NCBI GenBank assembly: GCA_035507475.1
Contig: DATJOB010000081.1
Location: 1-7,104 of the forward strand
From: DATARH01 sp035507475
GTDB taxonomy: Bacteria; Pseudomonadota; Alphaproteobacteria; ATCC43930; CGMCC-115725
DNA length: 7,104 bases
Direction: 5' to 3'
A model generated the notes under the pieces. That model worked only from the letters and a program-made list of their open reading frames with translations. It did no database searches and was not told where the DNA came from. Numbering within the stretch: position 1 is the stretch's first letter; the number at the start of each line of letters is the position of its first letter. The translations under genes were made by a program, and so were the position numbers. Shown one piece after another: positions 1 to 6,733 of the stretch.

Positions 1-1350
1 CGGTCCCACCACCGACTGGTAAAGCGCCTCGCCCATGCCGTGCAGGCGCTGAAACTCCCAGTCTTTACGCGCGCCCGCCAGCTCCAGCACCGCTGCCAGC
101 GTGTGCGCGTTGTGCGTCGCGAATTGCGGGTAGAACGCCCCCTCGGCGGCGAACAGCGCGCGGGCGCAGGCGAGGTAGGAGACATCGGTCGCGATCTTGC
201 GGGTATAGACCGGATAGGTCGCGAGGCCGCGCTCCTGCGCGCGTTTCACCTCGCTGTCCCAATAGGCGCCCTTGACGAGCCGCACCATCAGCCGGCGCCG
301 CGCCCGGCGCGCCAGGTCGGCGAGCCAGTCGATCACCGCCGGGGCGCGCTTCTGGTAGGCCTGGACCGCGAGGCCGAGCCCGTCCCAGCCGGCGAGCCCG
401 CTCATCCGGGCGAGCGCCTCGAAGAGATCGAGCGACAGGTCGAGCCGGTCGGCCTCCTCGGCGTCGACGGTGAAGCCGATGCCGGCGTCCCGCGCGTGTC
501 CGGCGAGATCGGCGAGGCGGGGCAGCAGCTCGCGCATCACCCGCTCGCGCTGCGCCGGCTCGTAGCGCGGGTGCAGCGCCGACAGCTTGACCGAGATGCC
601 GGGCGCGGCCTCGATCGCGGTCAAGCCGGCGGCGCCGCGGGCCGCCGCGCCGATCGCGGCGATCGCCTCGGCGTAGGCGCGGTGGTAGCGCTCGGCGTCG
701 GTCGCGGTTTTCGCCGCCTCGCCCAGCATGTCGTAGGAATGGCGGTAGCCCTCGCGCTCGGCCGGGCGGGCGCGGTCGAGCGCCTCGCCGATGGTGCGGC
801 CCATGACGAACTGGCGGCCGAGGATGCGCATCGCCGCCAGCACCGCCTGGCGCACCACCGGCTCGCCGGAGCGGGCGAGCAGCCGGTGCAGCACCGCGCC
901 GAGATCGTGCTCGCCCGGCTGCTCGCGCAACAGCCGCCCGGTCAGCATCAGCGCCCAGGTCGAGGCGTTGACGAAGAGCGAGCCGGAGCGGCCGAGATGG
1001 CTCTGCCAGTCGGCGGCGGCGATCTTGTCGCGGATCAGCCGGTCGATCGTCTCGCTGTCGGGGATGCGCAAGAGTGCCTCGGCGAGGCACATCAGCGCCA
1101 CGCCCTCGGGGGTCGACAGCCGGTATTCGTGAAGGAACGCGTCGATCCCGCCATGCGACGCCGCGTTCTCGCGCAGCTGCTCGACGAGGCGCCGCGCGGT
1201 CGCGGCGATGCGGCGGTTGGCGGGGGCGGGCAGCGCCGCGGCGGCGAGGTTGAGCGCGTCCGCCGCGGCCTCGTCGCGCCGGTTGGCTTCGTCGATCGCC
1301 GCGCGCAGCCCGGTGGCGGGCGGCGGCGGGGCGGCGAAGACGAGGTCCAT
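1..1350 (-). CDS. putA: PutA, bifunctional proline dehydrogenase / P5C dehydrogenase, N-terminal part (truncated by window edge)
   Basis: PutA oxidises proline to pyrroline-5-carboxylate with FAD, passing electrons to membrane quinone, and then to glutamate in its C-terminal aldehyde dehydrogenase domain. The 450 codons present cover the alpha-helical domain and most of the proline dehydrogenase barrel. Clear family motifs are GVALMCLAEALLRIPD (83-98), WQSHLGRSGSLFVNASTW (115-132), PGISVKLSALHPRY (250-263), DAEEADRLDLSLDL (296-309), QAYQKR (330-335), VRLVKGAYWDSEVKRAQ (356-372), YPQFATHNAHTLAA (407-420) and RLHGMGE (435-441). Lys255, Asp296, Gln330, Arg357 and Tyr363 align, at a constant offset of 74, with E. 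coli PutA Lys329, Asp370, Gln404, Arg431 and Tyr437 (FAD and proline site, from memory). The usual RRLLENG arginine pair and the whole dehydrogenase half lie off the left edge. No ribbon-helix-helix domain precedes the helical domain, so this is the non-DNA-binding, bifunctional type of roughly 1000 residues. ATG 1350 is the only ATG near the family start; it has no good Shine-Dalgarno sequence. In-frame GTG codons at 1410 and 1404 are less likely starts. Confidence 0.95.
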   Translation of the reverse strand, partial: MDLVFAAPPPPATGLRAAIDEANRRDEAAADALNLAAAALPAPANRRIAATARRLVEQLRENAASHGGIDAFLHEYRLSTPEGVALMCLAEALLRIPDSETIDRLIRDKIAAADWQSHLGRSGSLFVNASTWALMLTGRLLREQPGEHDLGAVLHRLLARSGEPVVRQAVLAAMRILGRQFVMGRTIGEALDRARPAEREGYRHSYDMLGEAAKTATDAERYHRAYAEAIAAIGAAARGAAGLTAIEAAPGISVKLSALHPRYEPAQRERVMRELLPRLADLAGHARDAGIGFTVDAEEADRLDLSLDLFEALARMSGLAGWDGLGLAVQAYQKRAPAVIDWLADLARRARRRLMVRLVKGAYWDSEVKRAQERGLATYPVYTRKIATDVSYLACARALFAAEGAFYPQFATHNAHTLAAVLELAGARKDWEFQRLHGMGEALYQSVVGP

Positions 1351-1358
1351 GCGCTTAA

Positions 1359-1387
1359 GGTTGGCGCGCGCCGGGCGGTTGCCAACC
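1359..1387. promoter_or_regulatory. 7-bp inverted repeat in the dnaE2-putA gap
   Basis: The 64-base gap between the dnaE2 stop and the putA ATG contains GGTTGGC (1359-1365) and its exact complement GCCAACC (1381-1387), separated by 15 bases. It ends 8 bases upstream of the putA start. It could be a regulator binding site or an mRNA hairpin near the putA start. No T-run follows on either strand, so it does not look like an intrinsic terminator. In sequence this GC-rich, a 7-bp inverted repeat may be chance. No -35/-10 promoter can be assigned. Confidence 0.25.
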
Positions 1388-1414
1388 GACGCCGGCAACG
1401 TCACACCCACCAGA

Positions 1415-4400
1415 TTAGCGGAAGTCGCGGCTCGCGATGACGATGTCGGGGATGTAGATGTCGCGCGGGGCGCAACCGGGCAGGCGCTCCGGTCGCGCCG
1501 GCGGCGCGCTGCCCGGCGCGTCGTTCTCGCCGCGCTCGCGCAGCGAGCCGAGCCGCGCGGTGAGGTCCCACAGTTCGTCGGCGACGACGTGGATCACCCC
1601 CTCCTCGCGCTGCAGCTTGCCGCGGCAGCAGAGCAGGCTGGCACCGAGCACAATGCGGCGGAAGCGTTCGAGGATCGGCGGCCAGACGATCAGGTTGGCG
1701 ATGCCGGTCTCGTCCTCGATGGTGACGAAGATGACGCCCTTGGCGCTGCCCGGGCGCTGGCGGATCAGCACGATCCCGGCGACCCGGACCCGGCGGTCGC
1801 CGGTCAGGTACCGGTCCGGCAGCGTAGCGAGCGCGGCGGCCGGGACGATACCGTCGCGCGCGAACTCGGCGCGCAGGAAGGCGACTGGGTGGCGCTTCAG
1901 GCTGAGGTTGGTGCTCGCGTAATCCTCGACCACGTGCTCGCCGAGCGGCATCTCCGGCAGCAGCGCCGCCGTACGATCCTCCTTTCCCTGTCCCGCATCG
2001 CCGGCGAGGGTGGCCGCCGCGAACAGCGGCAGCGGCGCCTCGCCCAGCGCCTTCAGCGCCCACAGCCCGCGGCGGCGGTCGAGGCCGCCGCCGTCCTGCG
2101 CCAGCGAGCGCAGCGCATCGGCCTGGGCGAGCCGCTCCAGCGCGGCGCGGCCGAGCCCGCTACGGCGCCACAGCGCCGCCGCGTCGACATAGCCCGCGCC
2201 GCGCGCCGCGACGAGGCGCCGGGCGTCGTCCTCGCGCAACCCCTTGATCTGGCGGAACCCGAGGCGCAGCGCCGGGCGCGCTGCCGGATCGGATGCATGG
2301 GATGCAGCGTCGTCCTCGCGGCCGTCGAGCGGCTCCAGCGTGCAGTCCCACAGGCTGCGGTTGACATCGACCGGCAGCACCGCGACGCCGTGCTCGCGCG
2401 CGTCGCGCACGATCTGCGCCGGGGCGTAGAACCCCATCGGCTGCGAATTCAGGAGCGCGCAGGCGAAGACCTCGGGGTAGCAGCACTTGATCCAGGCCGA
2501 GACGTAGACGAGAAGCGCAAAGCTCGCGGCGTGGCTTTCCGGAAAGCCGTAGGTGCCGAACCCCTCGATCTGGCTGAAGCAGCGCTCGGCGAAGTCGCGC
2601 GTATAGCCGTTCGCCACCATGCCGGCGGTGAACTTGTCGCGGAACAGGTGGATGTCGCCGTTGCGCCGGAAGGTCGCCATCGCCCGGCGCAGCCGGTCGG
2701 CCTCGTCGGGCGCGAACCCGGCGCCGACGATCGCGATCTTCATCGCCTGCTCCTGGAAGAGCGGCACGCCGAGCGTCTTGCCGAGCACCCGGCGCAGCGC
2801 CTCGGAGGGGTAGTCGACCGGCTCCTTGCCGCTGCGCCGGCGCAGATAGGGGTGTACCATGTCGCCCTGGATCGGCCCCGGCCGGACGATCGCCACCTCG
2901 ATCACCAGGTCGTAGAACTCGCGCGGCTTGAGGCGCGGCAGCATGGTCATCTGGGCGCGGCTCTCGACCTGGAAGACGCCCAGCGAATCGGCCTGCGACA
3001 GCATCGCGTAGACGCTCGGCTGCTCGGGCGGCACCGTCGCCAGGTCGTAATGCCGGCCGTGATGCCGCTCGATCAGCGCAAAGGCCTTCCTGATGCAGGT
3101 CAGCATGCCGAGCGCCAGGATGTCGATCTTGAGGATGCCCAGCGCGTCGAGATCGTCCTTGTCCCATTCGATGACGGTGCGGTCCTCCATCGCCGCGTTC
3201 TCGATCGGCACCAGTTCGCTGAGCGGCGCGCGGGTGATGACGAAGCCGCCGACATGCTGCGACAGGTGGCGCGGGAAGCCGATCAGCGCGGCGGCGAGAT
3301 CGAGCGCCAGCCGCAGGTTGCGGTCGCCGGGGTCGAGCCCGGCCTCGCGCACCCGCTCATCGGCGATGCCCTCGCTCGACCAGCCCCAGACCATGCCGGC
3401 GAGCGCGGCGACGACATCGGCCGACAGGCCCATCGCCTTGCCGACCTCGCGGATCGCGCCGCGCGCGCGGTAGCAGATCACGGTGGCGGCAAGCCCGGCG
3501 CGGTCGCGGCCGTATTTCTCGTAGACGTACTGGATCACCTCCTCGCGCCGCTCGTGCTCGAAATCGACGTCGATGTCGGGCGGCTCGCCGCGCGCCGCGC
3601 TGATAAAGCGCTCGAACAGCACGTCGATCCGCGCCGGGTCGACCGCGGTGATGCCGAGGCAGTAGCAGACCACCGAATTGGCCGCCGAGCCGCGGCCCTG
3701 GCAGAGGATCCCATGCGAGCGGGCAAAGCGCACGATGTCGTGTACGGTGAGGAAATAGCGCGCGAAATCGAGCTCTGCGATGAGCGCCAGCTCGTGCTCG
3801 ATGAGCCGGCGGATGTCGATGCCGTCACCGGCTCCGGCCGTCGCGCAGCCGAACCGCTCGGCGGCGCCCTCCCAGACCAGCGCGGCGAGGCGCTGCTGCG
3901 GCGTCATGCCGTGCGGCACCGGCTCCTCGGGATATTCGTAGCGCAATTCGTCGAGGCTGAACCGGCAGCGCCGGACGATCTCGAGGCTCGCGGCCAGCGC
4001 CGCCCCTGAAACCCCCGGTGGACCGCGGAACAGCCGCGCCATCTCGCGCCCCGGCTTCAGGTGACGCTCGGCGTTGGCGGCGAGACGGAACCCGGCGGCG
4101 GCGATCGTGCAGTGCTCGCGGATGCAGGTCAGCACGTCCTGCAGCGGCCGCCGCTCGGGCGCATGGTAGAGCACATCGCCGGTGGCGAGCAGCTTGAGGC
4201 CGCTCTCCGCGGCGATCCGCGCGAGGCAAGCGAGGCGCCGCGCATCGTCGCCGCGATAGAGGTGCTGCGCGGCGAGATAGGCGCGGCCGGGGAAATCGGC
4301 GGCAAGCCGGGCGGCGCGGGCGCGATGCGCGGCGAGAGCCGGCGGATCGGCCGTCTCGGGCGGCAGCAGGGCGACGACGAGCCCGGCGCCGTGGGCGACG

Positions 4401-4888
4401 ACATCGGCGTAGTCGAGATGGCACTCGCCCTTCGGCGCACGGCGCTTGCCGAGGGTCAGGAGCGTGGTCAACCGGCCGTAGGCGGCGCGGTCCTCGGGAT
4501 AGGCGAGCAGGCTCATGCCGTCGCGCAGGTCGAGCCGGGCGCCGACGACGAGGCGGATGCCGCATTGCTTCGCCGCCTGGTGCGCGCGGACCAGGCCGGC
4601 GACGCTGTTGCGGTCGGTGATCGCGATCGCCGACAGGCCGAGCAGCGCCGCCTGCTGGACCAGTTCGTCCGGGTGCGAGCCGCCGCGCAGGAACGAGAAA
4701 TTGCTGGTGACCTGCAGTTCGGCGTAATCCCGGGCGGCGGGGGCGGCGAAAAGATCGCCGCCGCCGTCCGCTTTGCGCCGCTCTTTGCCGCCGAAGCGCA
4801 GGCTGCCGTCGCCGCCCTGCAGCCGAAGGCTGCCGGTGCCGATCGTGCGCGACAGCCTGTCGAATGCCTTGGGAGGAAGCTCGGGCAT
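1415..4888 (-). CDS. dnaE2: Error-prone DNA polymerase DnaE2 / ImuC (C-family translesion polymerase)
   Basis: DnaE2 is the second, damage-inducible C-family polymerase alpha; it does the lesion bypass for the ImuA-ImuB mutasome. Numbered from ATG 4888 (1157 aa), a PHP domain begins at about residue 55 (YAELQVTSNFSFLRGGSHPDEL). Its position for the HxH metal motif of active PHP domains reads ELQVT, so proofreading metal binding is probably lost, as is usual for this family. The polymerase core has GRGSAANSVVCYCLGIT (398-414), the catalytic acidic motif PDIDVDF (437-443), SQHVGGFVITR (543-553), the third catalytic Asp in KIDIL (Asp589), and GFPESHAASFALLVY (781-795). Helix-hairpin-helix region RQIKGL lies near 879, and a C-terminal OB fold (VRVAGIVLIRQRPGSAKGVIF) at about 1034. 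It ends in the family-typical ASRDFR. The start is ATG 4888, with GAAGG five bases upstream; a TTG at 4915 would add nine residues. No ATG, GTG or TTG occurs between 4888 and the PHP domain, so an N-terminal extension of about 54 residues seems real. Confidence 0.96.
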   Translation of the reverse strand: MPELPPKAFDRLSRTIGTGSLRLQGGDGSLRFGGKERRKADGGGDLFAAPAARDYAELQVTSNFSFLRGGSHPDELVQQAALLGLSAIAITDRNSVAGLVRAHQAAKQCGIRLVVGARLDLRDGMSLLAYPEDRAAYGRLTTLLTLGKRRAPKGECHLDYADVVAHGAGLVVALLPPETADPPALAAHRARAARLAADFPGRAYLAAQHLYRGDDARRLACLARIAAESGLKLLATGDVLYHAPERRPLQDVLTCIREHCTIAAAGFRLAANAERHLKPGREMARLFRGPPGVSGAALAASLEIVRRCRFSLDELRYEYPEEPVPHGMTPQQRLAALVWEGAAERFGCATAGAGDGIDIRRLIEHELALIAELDFARYFLTVHDIVRFARSHGILCQGRGSAANSVVCYCLGITAVDPARIDVLFERFISAARGEPPDIDVDFEHERREEVIQYVYEKYGRDRAGLAATVICYRARGAIREVGKAMGLSADVVAALAGMVWGWSSEGIADERVREAGLDPGDRNLRLALDLAAALIGFPRHLSQHVGGFVITRAPLSELVPIENAAMEDRTVIEWDKDDLDALGILKIDILALGMLTCIRKAFALIERHHGRHYDLATVPPEQPSVYAMLSQADSLGVFQVESRAQMTMLPRLKPREFYDLVIEVAIVRPGPIQGDMVHPYLRRRSGKEPVDYPSEALRRVLGKTLGVPLFQEQAMKIAIVGAGFAPDEADRLRRAMATFRRNGDIHLFRDKFTAGMVANGYTRDFAERCFSQIEGFGTYGFPESHAASFALLVYVSAWIKCCYPEVFACALLNSQPMGFYAPAQIVRDAREHGVAVLPVDVNRSLWDCTLEPLDGREDDAASHASDPAARPALRLGFRQIKGLREDDARRLVAARGAGYVDAAALWRRSGLGRAALERLAQADALRSLAQDGGGLDRRRGLWALKALGEAPLPLFAAATLAGDAGQGKEDRTAALLPEMPLGEHVVEDYASTNLSLKRHPVAFLRAEFARDGIVPAAALATLPDRYLTGDRRVRVAGIVLIRQRPGSAKGVIFVTIEDETGIANLIVWPPILERFRRIVLGASLLCCRGKLQREEGVIHVVADELWDLTARLGSLRERGENDAPGSAPPARPERLPGCAPRDIYIPDIVIASRDFR

Positions 4889-4893
4889 GGCAG

Positions 4894-4898
4894 CCTTC
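4894..4898 (-). promoter_or_regulatory. Ribosome binding site for dnaE2
   Basis: The minus strand reads GAAGG followed by CTGCC and then ATG (4888-4886). This five-base spacing supports ATG 4888 over the upstream TTG at 4915, which has no purine-rich sequence before it. The match to the Shine-Dalgarno consensus is partial. Confidence 0.4.
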
Positions 4899-4960
4899 AA
4901 GTGGCTCGTGTTCAAATGCGCCGGGCCATCCGGCCCAGCGCCGCAGCCGCGCTGGCGGCT

Positions 4961-6733
4961 CTAGGCAAAGACGCCGTGCACGAACCAGCGCGGCGGCGGG
5001 TCGCCGGGCAGCCCGGCGCGGAACAGCCAGAAGCGGCGGCCGGTCTCGTCCTCGACCCGGTAATAGTCGCGGATCGCGTCCGGCGACCAGGCCGCGGCGG
5101 CGGGCCCGTTCGCCCGCCACCATTCCTCGGCGATGCGTTCGGGCCCGTCGGCGACGACGACGCGATGCGGCCGGCGCCGCCAGACGAAGCGGAACGGCGG
5201 GTCGTCGGGCAGCACCCAGAACGCGTCGACCGGCTCAGGCGGGGCGAACAGCCGCACCGGGCGCGGCGGTTTTTGCGGTGCCTCGATGGGGCCGCTCGTC
5301 CCTCTCGTCCTGTCCTCTTCTCCCCTCGGAGGGCGAGGAGGTTTGTCGCCTTCGCCCAAGGCAATCGCCACCGAGGCGCGTTCGGGGATATGGCTCGCGC
5401 GCGCTTCGAGGCGGGCGACGGCGGCGAGGCCGAGCCGGGCGCCGAGCCGGTCGAACAGCGGCGCGAGGTTCGCGCGGGCGGTAAGGTCTCCACCCGCCGC
5501 GTCGCGGCCGCTCTCTCCCGCAGGCGGATCAGGGCGGGGGTTGCGCCTTGCCGGCAGCGGCGCCTCGATCTGCTCCGCCGGCAGCTTCTCGACCGCGAAG
5601 GCGGCGAGGATCGCGTCCTCGATGCCGAAGCCGGGATCGACCGTGTCGAGCCGCGCCTTGAGCAGCGCAGCGAGATGGGCCGGGTCGCGGGTCGGCCGCG
5701 CGGTGCCGATGGCGATGCGCTCGACCCGCCCGTCGACGCGGTGAAAGCCGAGCTGGAGCCGGCGCGCGCCAAGCCCCTCGCGGGCCAGCCGCGGGACGAG
5801 ATCGCGGGCCAGCCGCTCGATCGCGCGGCAGAGATCGGCCGGCTCGGCGATCGGCTCGGCGAAGCTGAGCCGGACGCGGCGCGCCGGCGTCTCGCCGAGC
5901 GGCGACAGCGGCTCGGGCAGGTCGCCCAGCGCTTGGTCGAGGCGGCGCGCGACCGCTTCGCCGAAGCGCCGGGCGAGCGCATCGCGCGGCATCGCCATCA
6001 CCTCGCCGACGCGCCGCAAGCCGACACGGTACAGCCCCTGGACCAGGACCGGGTCGAGGCGCAGCGCGGCGACCGGCAGCGGCGCCAGCGCGTCGCGCGT
6101 CTTTTCCGGCGCGACGATGGCCGGTGCCGCGTCGTCGTCGGCGAGCCGTGCCATCGCCCAGGCGGCGCCGAGCGTGTCGGCGATCGCCAGGCGATGGGCG
6201 ATGGCCTGACGCGCCAGCCGGCGCGACAGGTCGGCGGCGAGCTCGGCCTCGCCGCCCCAGAGATGTGCCGAGCCGGTGATCTCGATCTTGATCCCGTCTT
6301 CGCCGTCCGGCGCGGTCCACGGGCTGTAGCGGCCACACCATTCGGTGAGCCGGCGCAACGCGGCGACGTCCTCGGCGGGCTCGGCGGCACGGGTCAGCAA
6401 CCCCGGCAGAAACGACAGCGCGTCGGCGAGCGGCGTCCCGGACGCGATGCCCTTGGCGGCCGCCGCCGGGTTGACCGTGGCGACGAGCTGCCGGCCGTTC
6501 GCGGTGACGACCGTGGCGAAGGGAAGTTCTTCATCGTCCTTTTTCGTCACCCCCCCGTAGGCGGGGGTCGAGGGGCCACCTGCTCGTCGCTCACCCCTGG
6601 ATTCCCGCTTTCGCGGGAATGACGACGTAGCATCAACTGGCGACCCGCCAGGGTTCGCGTTCGGCAGCAGGCCATGGCGGCGCAGCCGGTCGATCGGCCA
6701 GCGCGGCAGGAAGACGTACAAGACCCGATGCAT
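4961..6733 (-). CDS. imuB: ImuB, catalytically inactive Y-family-like mutasome adaptor, with in-frame repeat insertion
   Basis: ImuB resembles Y-family polymerases but lacks their activity. It acts as the hub that ties ImuA, DnaE2 and the beta clamp together at stalled forks. Numbered from ATG 6733 (590 aa), it opens with the family signature RVLYVFLPRWPIDRLRR (3-19), where the first catalytic Asp motif of true Y polymerases is absent. The second acidic motif is replaced by APDGEDGIKIEITGSAHLWGG (141-161). A helix-hairpin-helix region spans about 215-260 and a little-finger-like domain about 285-345. SHIPERA (447-453), RPVRL (491-495), IRDYYRVEDETGRRFWLFR (554-572) and the end PRWFVHGVFA are classic ImuB C-terminal features. 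The protein is longer than the usual 500-530 residues. Residues 37-65 are encoded by a palindromic repeat, and the 454-490 linker also looks expanded. ATG 6733 is preferred over ATG 6748 because GGAGG lies six bases upstream and family proteins start at this point. The gene overlaps imuA by 101 bases. Confidence 0.95.
   Translation of the reverse strand: MHRVLYVFLPRWPIDRLRRHGLLPNANPGGSPVDATSSFPRKRESRGERRAGGPSTPAYGGVTKKDDEELPFATVVTANGRQLVATVNPAAAAKGIASGTPLADALSFLPGLLTRAAEPAEDVAALRRLTEWCGRYSPWTAPDGEDGIKIEITGSAHLWGGEAELAADLSRRLARQAIAHRLAIADTLGAAWAMARLADDDAAPAIVAPEKTRDALAPLPVAALRLDPVLVQGLYRVGLRRVGEVMAMPRDALARRFGEAVARRLDQALGDLPEPLSPLGETPARRVRLSFAEPIAEPADLCRAIERLARDLVPRLAREGLGARRLQLGFHRVDGRVERIAIGTARPTRDPAHLAALLKARLDTVDPGFGIEDAILAAFAVEKLPAEQIEAPLPARRNPRPDPPAGESGRDAAGGDLTARANLAPLFDRLGARLGLAAVARLEARASHIPERASVAIALGEGDKPPRPPRGEEDRTRGTSGPIEAPQKPPRPVRLFAPPEPVDAFWVLPDDPPFRFVWRRRPHRVVVADGPERIAEEWWRANGPAAAAWSPDAIRDYYRVEDETGRRFWLFRAGLPGDPPPRWFVHGVFA
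5314..5341. repeat. Possible second palindromic repeat inside imuB (C-terminal linker)
   Basis: CCTCTTCTCCC (5314-5324) can pair with GGGCGAGGAGG (5331-5341) across a six-base loop: nine Watson-Crick pairs, one G-T pair and one mismatch. An alternative inner hairpin is CCCTC-G-GAGGG (5323-5333). It encodes about residues 464-478 of ImuB (KPPRPPRGEEDRTRG), a low-complexity stretch in a linker that looks longer than usual. The CT-rich, then GA-rich layout resembles dispersed intergenic palindromes of many GC-rich proteobacteria. Whether it is a true dispersed repeat cannot be judged from one copy. Confidence 0.35.
6544..6625. repeat. REP/MITE-like double-hairpin element inserted in imuB
   Basis: The segment is bounded by TCGTCA (6544-6549) and its exact complement TGACGA (6620-6625). 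It holds two hairpins with four-base loops. One is perfect: ATTCCCGC-TTTC-GCGGGAAT (6601-6620). The other is ACCCCCCC-GTAG-GCGGGGGT (6549-6568), with one C-C mismatch (6555/6562). The sequence around the first hairpin, TGGATTCCCGCTTTCGCGGG followed by AATGAC, matches a palindromic repeat widely dispersed between genes of proteobacteria (from memory). Translated in the imuB frame it gives SFPRKRESR, a peptide that typically comes from such repeats. It lies wholly inside imuB, 7 bp past the imuA stop, and leaves the frame open. The exact ends, and any target-site duplication, cannot be set without an uninterrupted homologue. It is not a terminator: no T-run follows either hairpin on the coding strand. 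Confidence 0.85.

Noticed and set aside
40..1440. Plus-strand open frame of 466 codons opposite putA
   Set aside because: The minus strand encodes a near-continuous match to PutA motifs over this whole interval; the plus frame shows only low-complexity Arg/Gly/Ala sequence.
1208..4009. Very long plus-strand open frame (933 codons) opposite dnaE2
   Set aside because: It is antisense to the conserved DnaE2 and PutA frames, has arginine/alanine-rich composition without recognisable domains, and is expected from GC-rich codon third positions.
4923..4936. GGGCC-ATCC-GGCCC hairpin between imuB and dnaE2 as a terminator or attenuator
   Set aside because: The stem is only 5 bp, has no T-run and is easily produced by chance in this base composition.
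4061..6622. Long plus-strand open frame (853 codons) opposite imuB and the dnaE2 start
   Set aside because: It is a shadow of the conserved ImuB and DnaE2 frames and no domain could be recognised in it.
6541..6625. Intrinsic terminator between imuA and imuB
   Set aside because: Both hairpins lie inside the imuB coding frame, and on the minus strand the second is followed by an A-run rather than a T-run; the arrangement fits a palindromic repeat.
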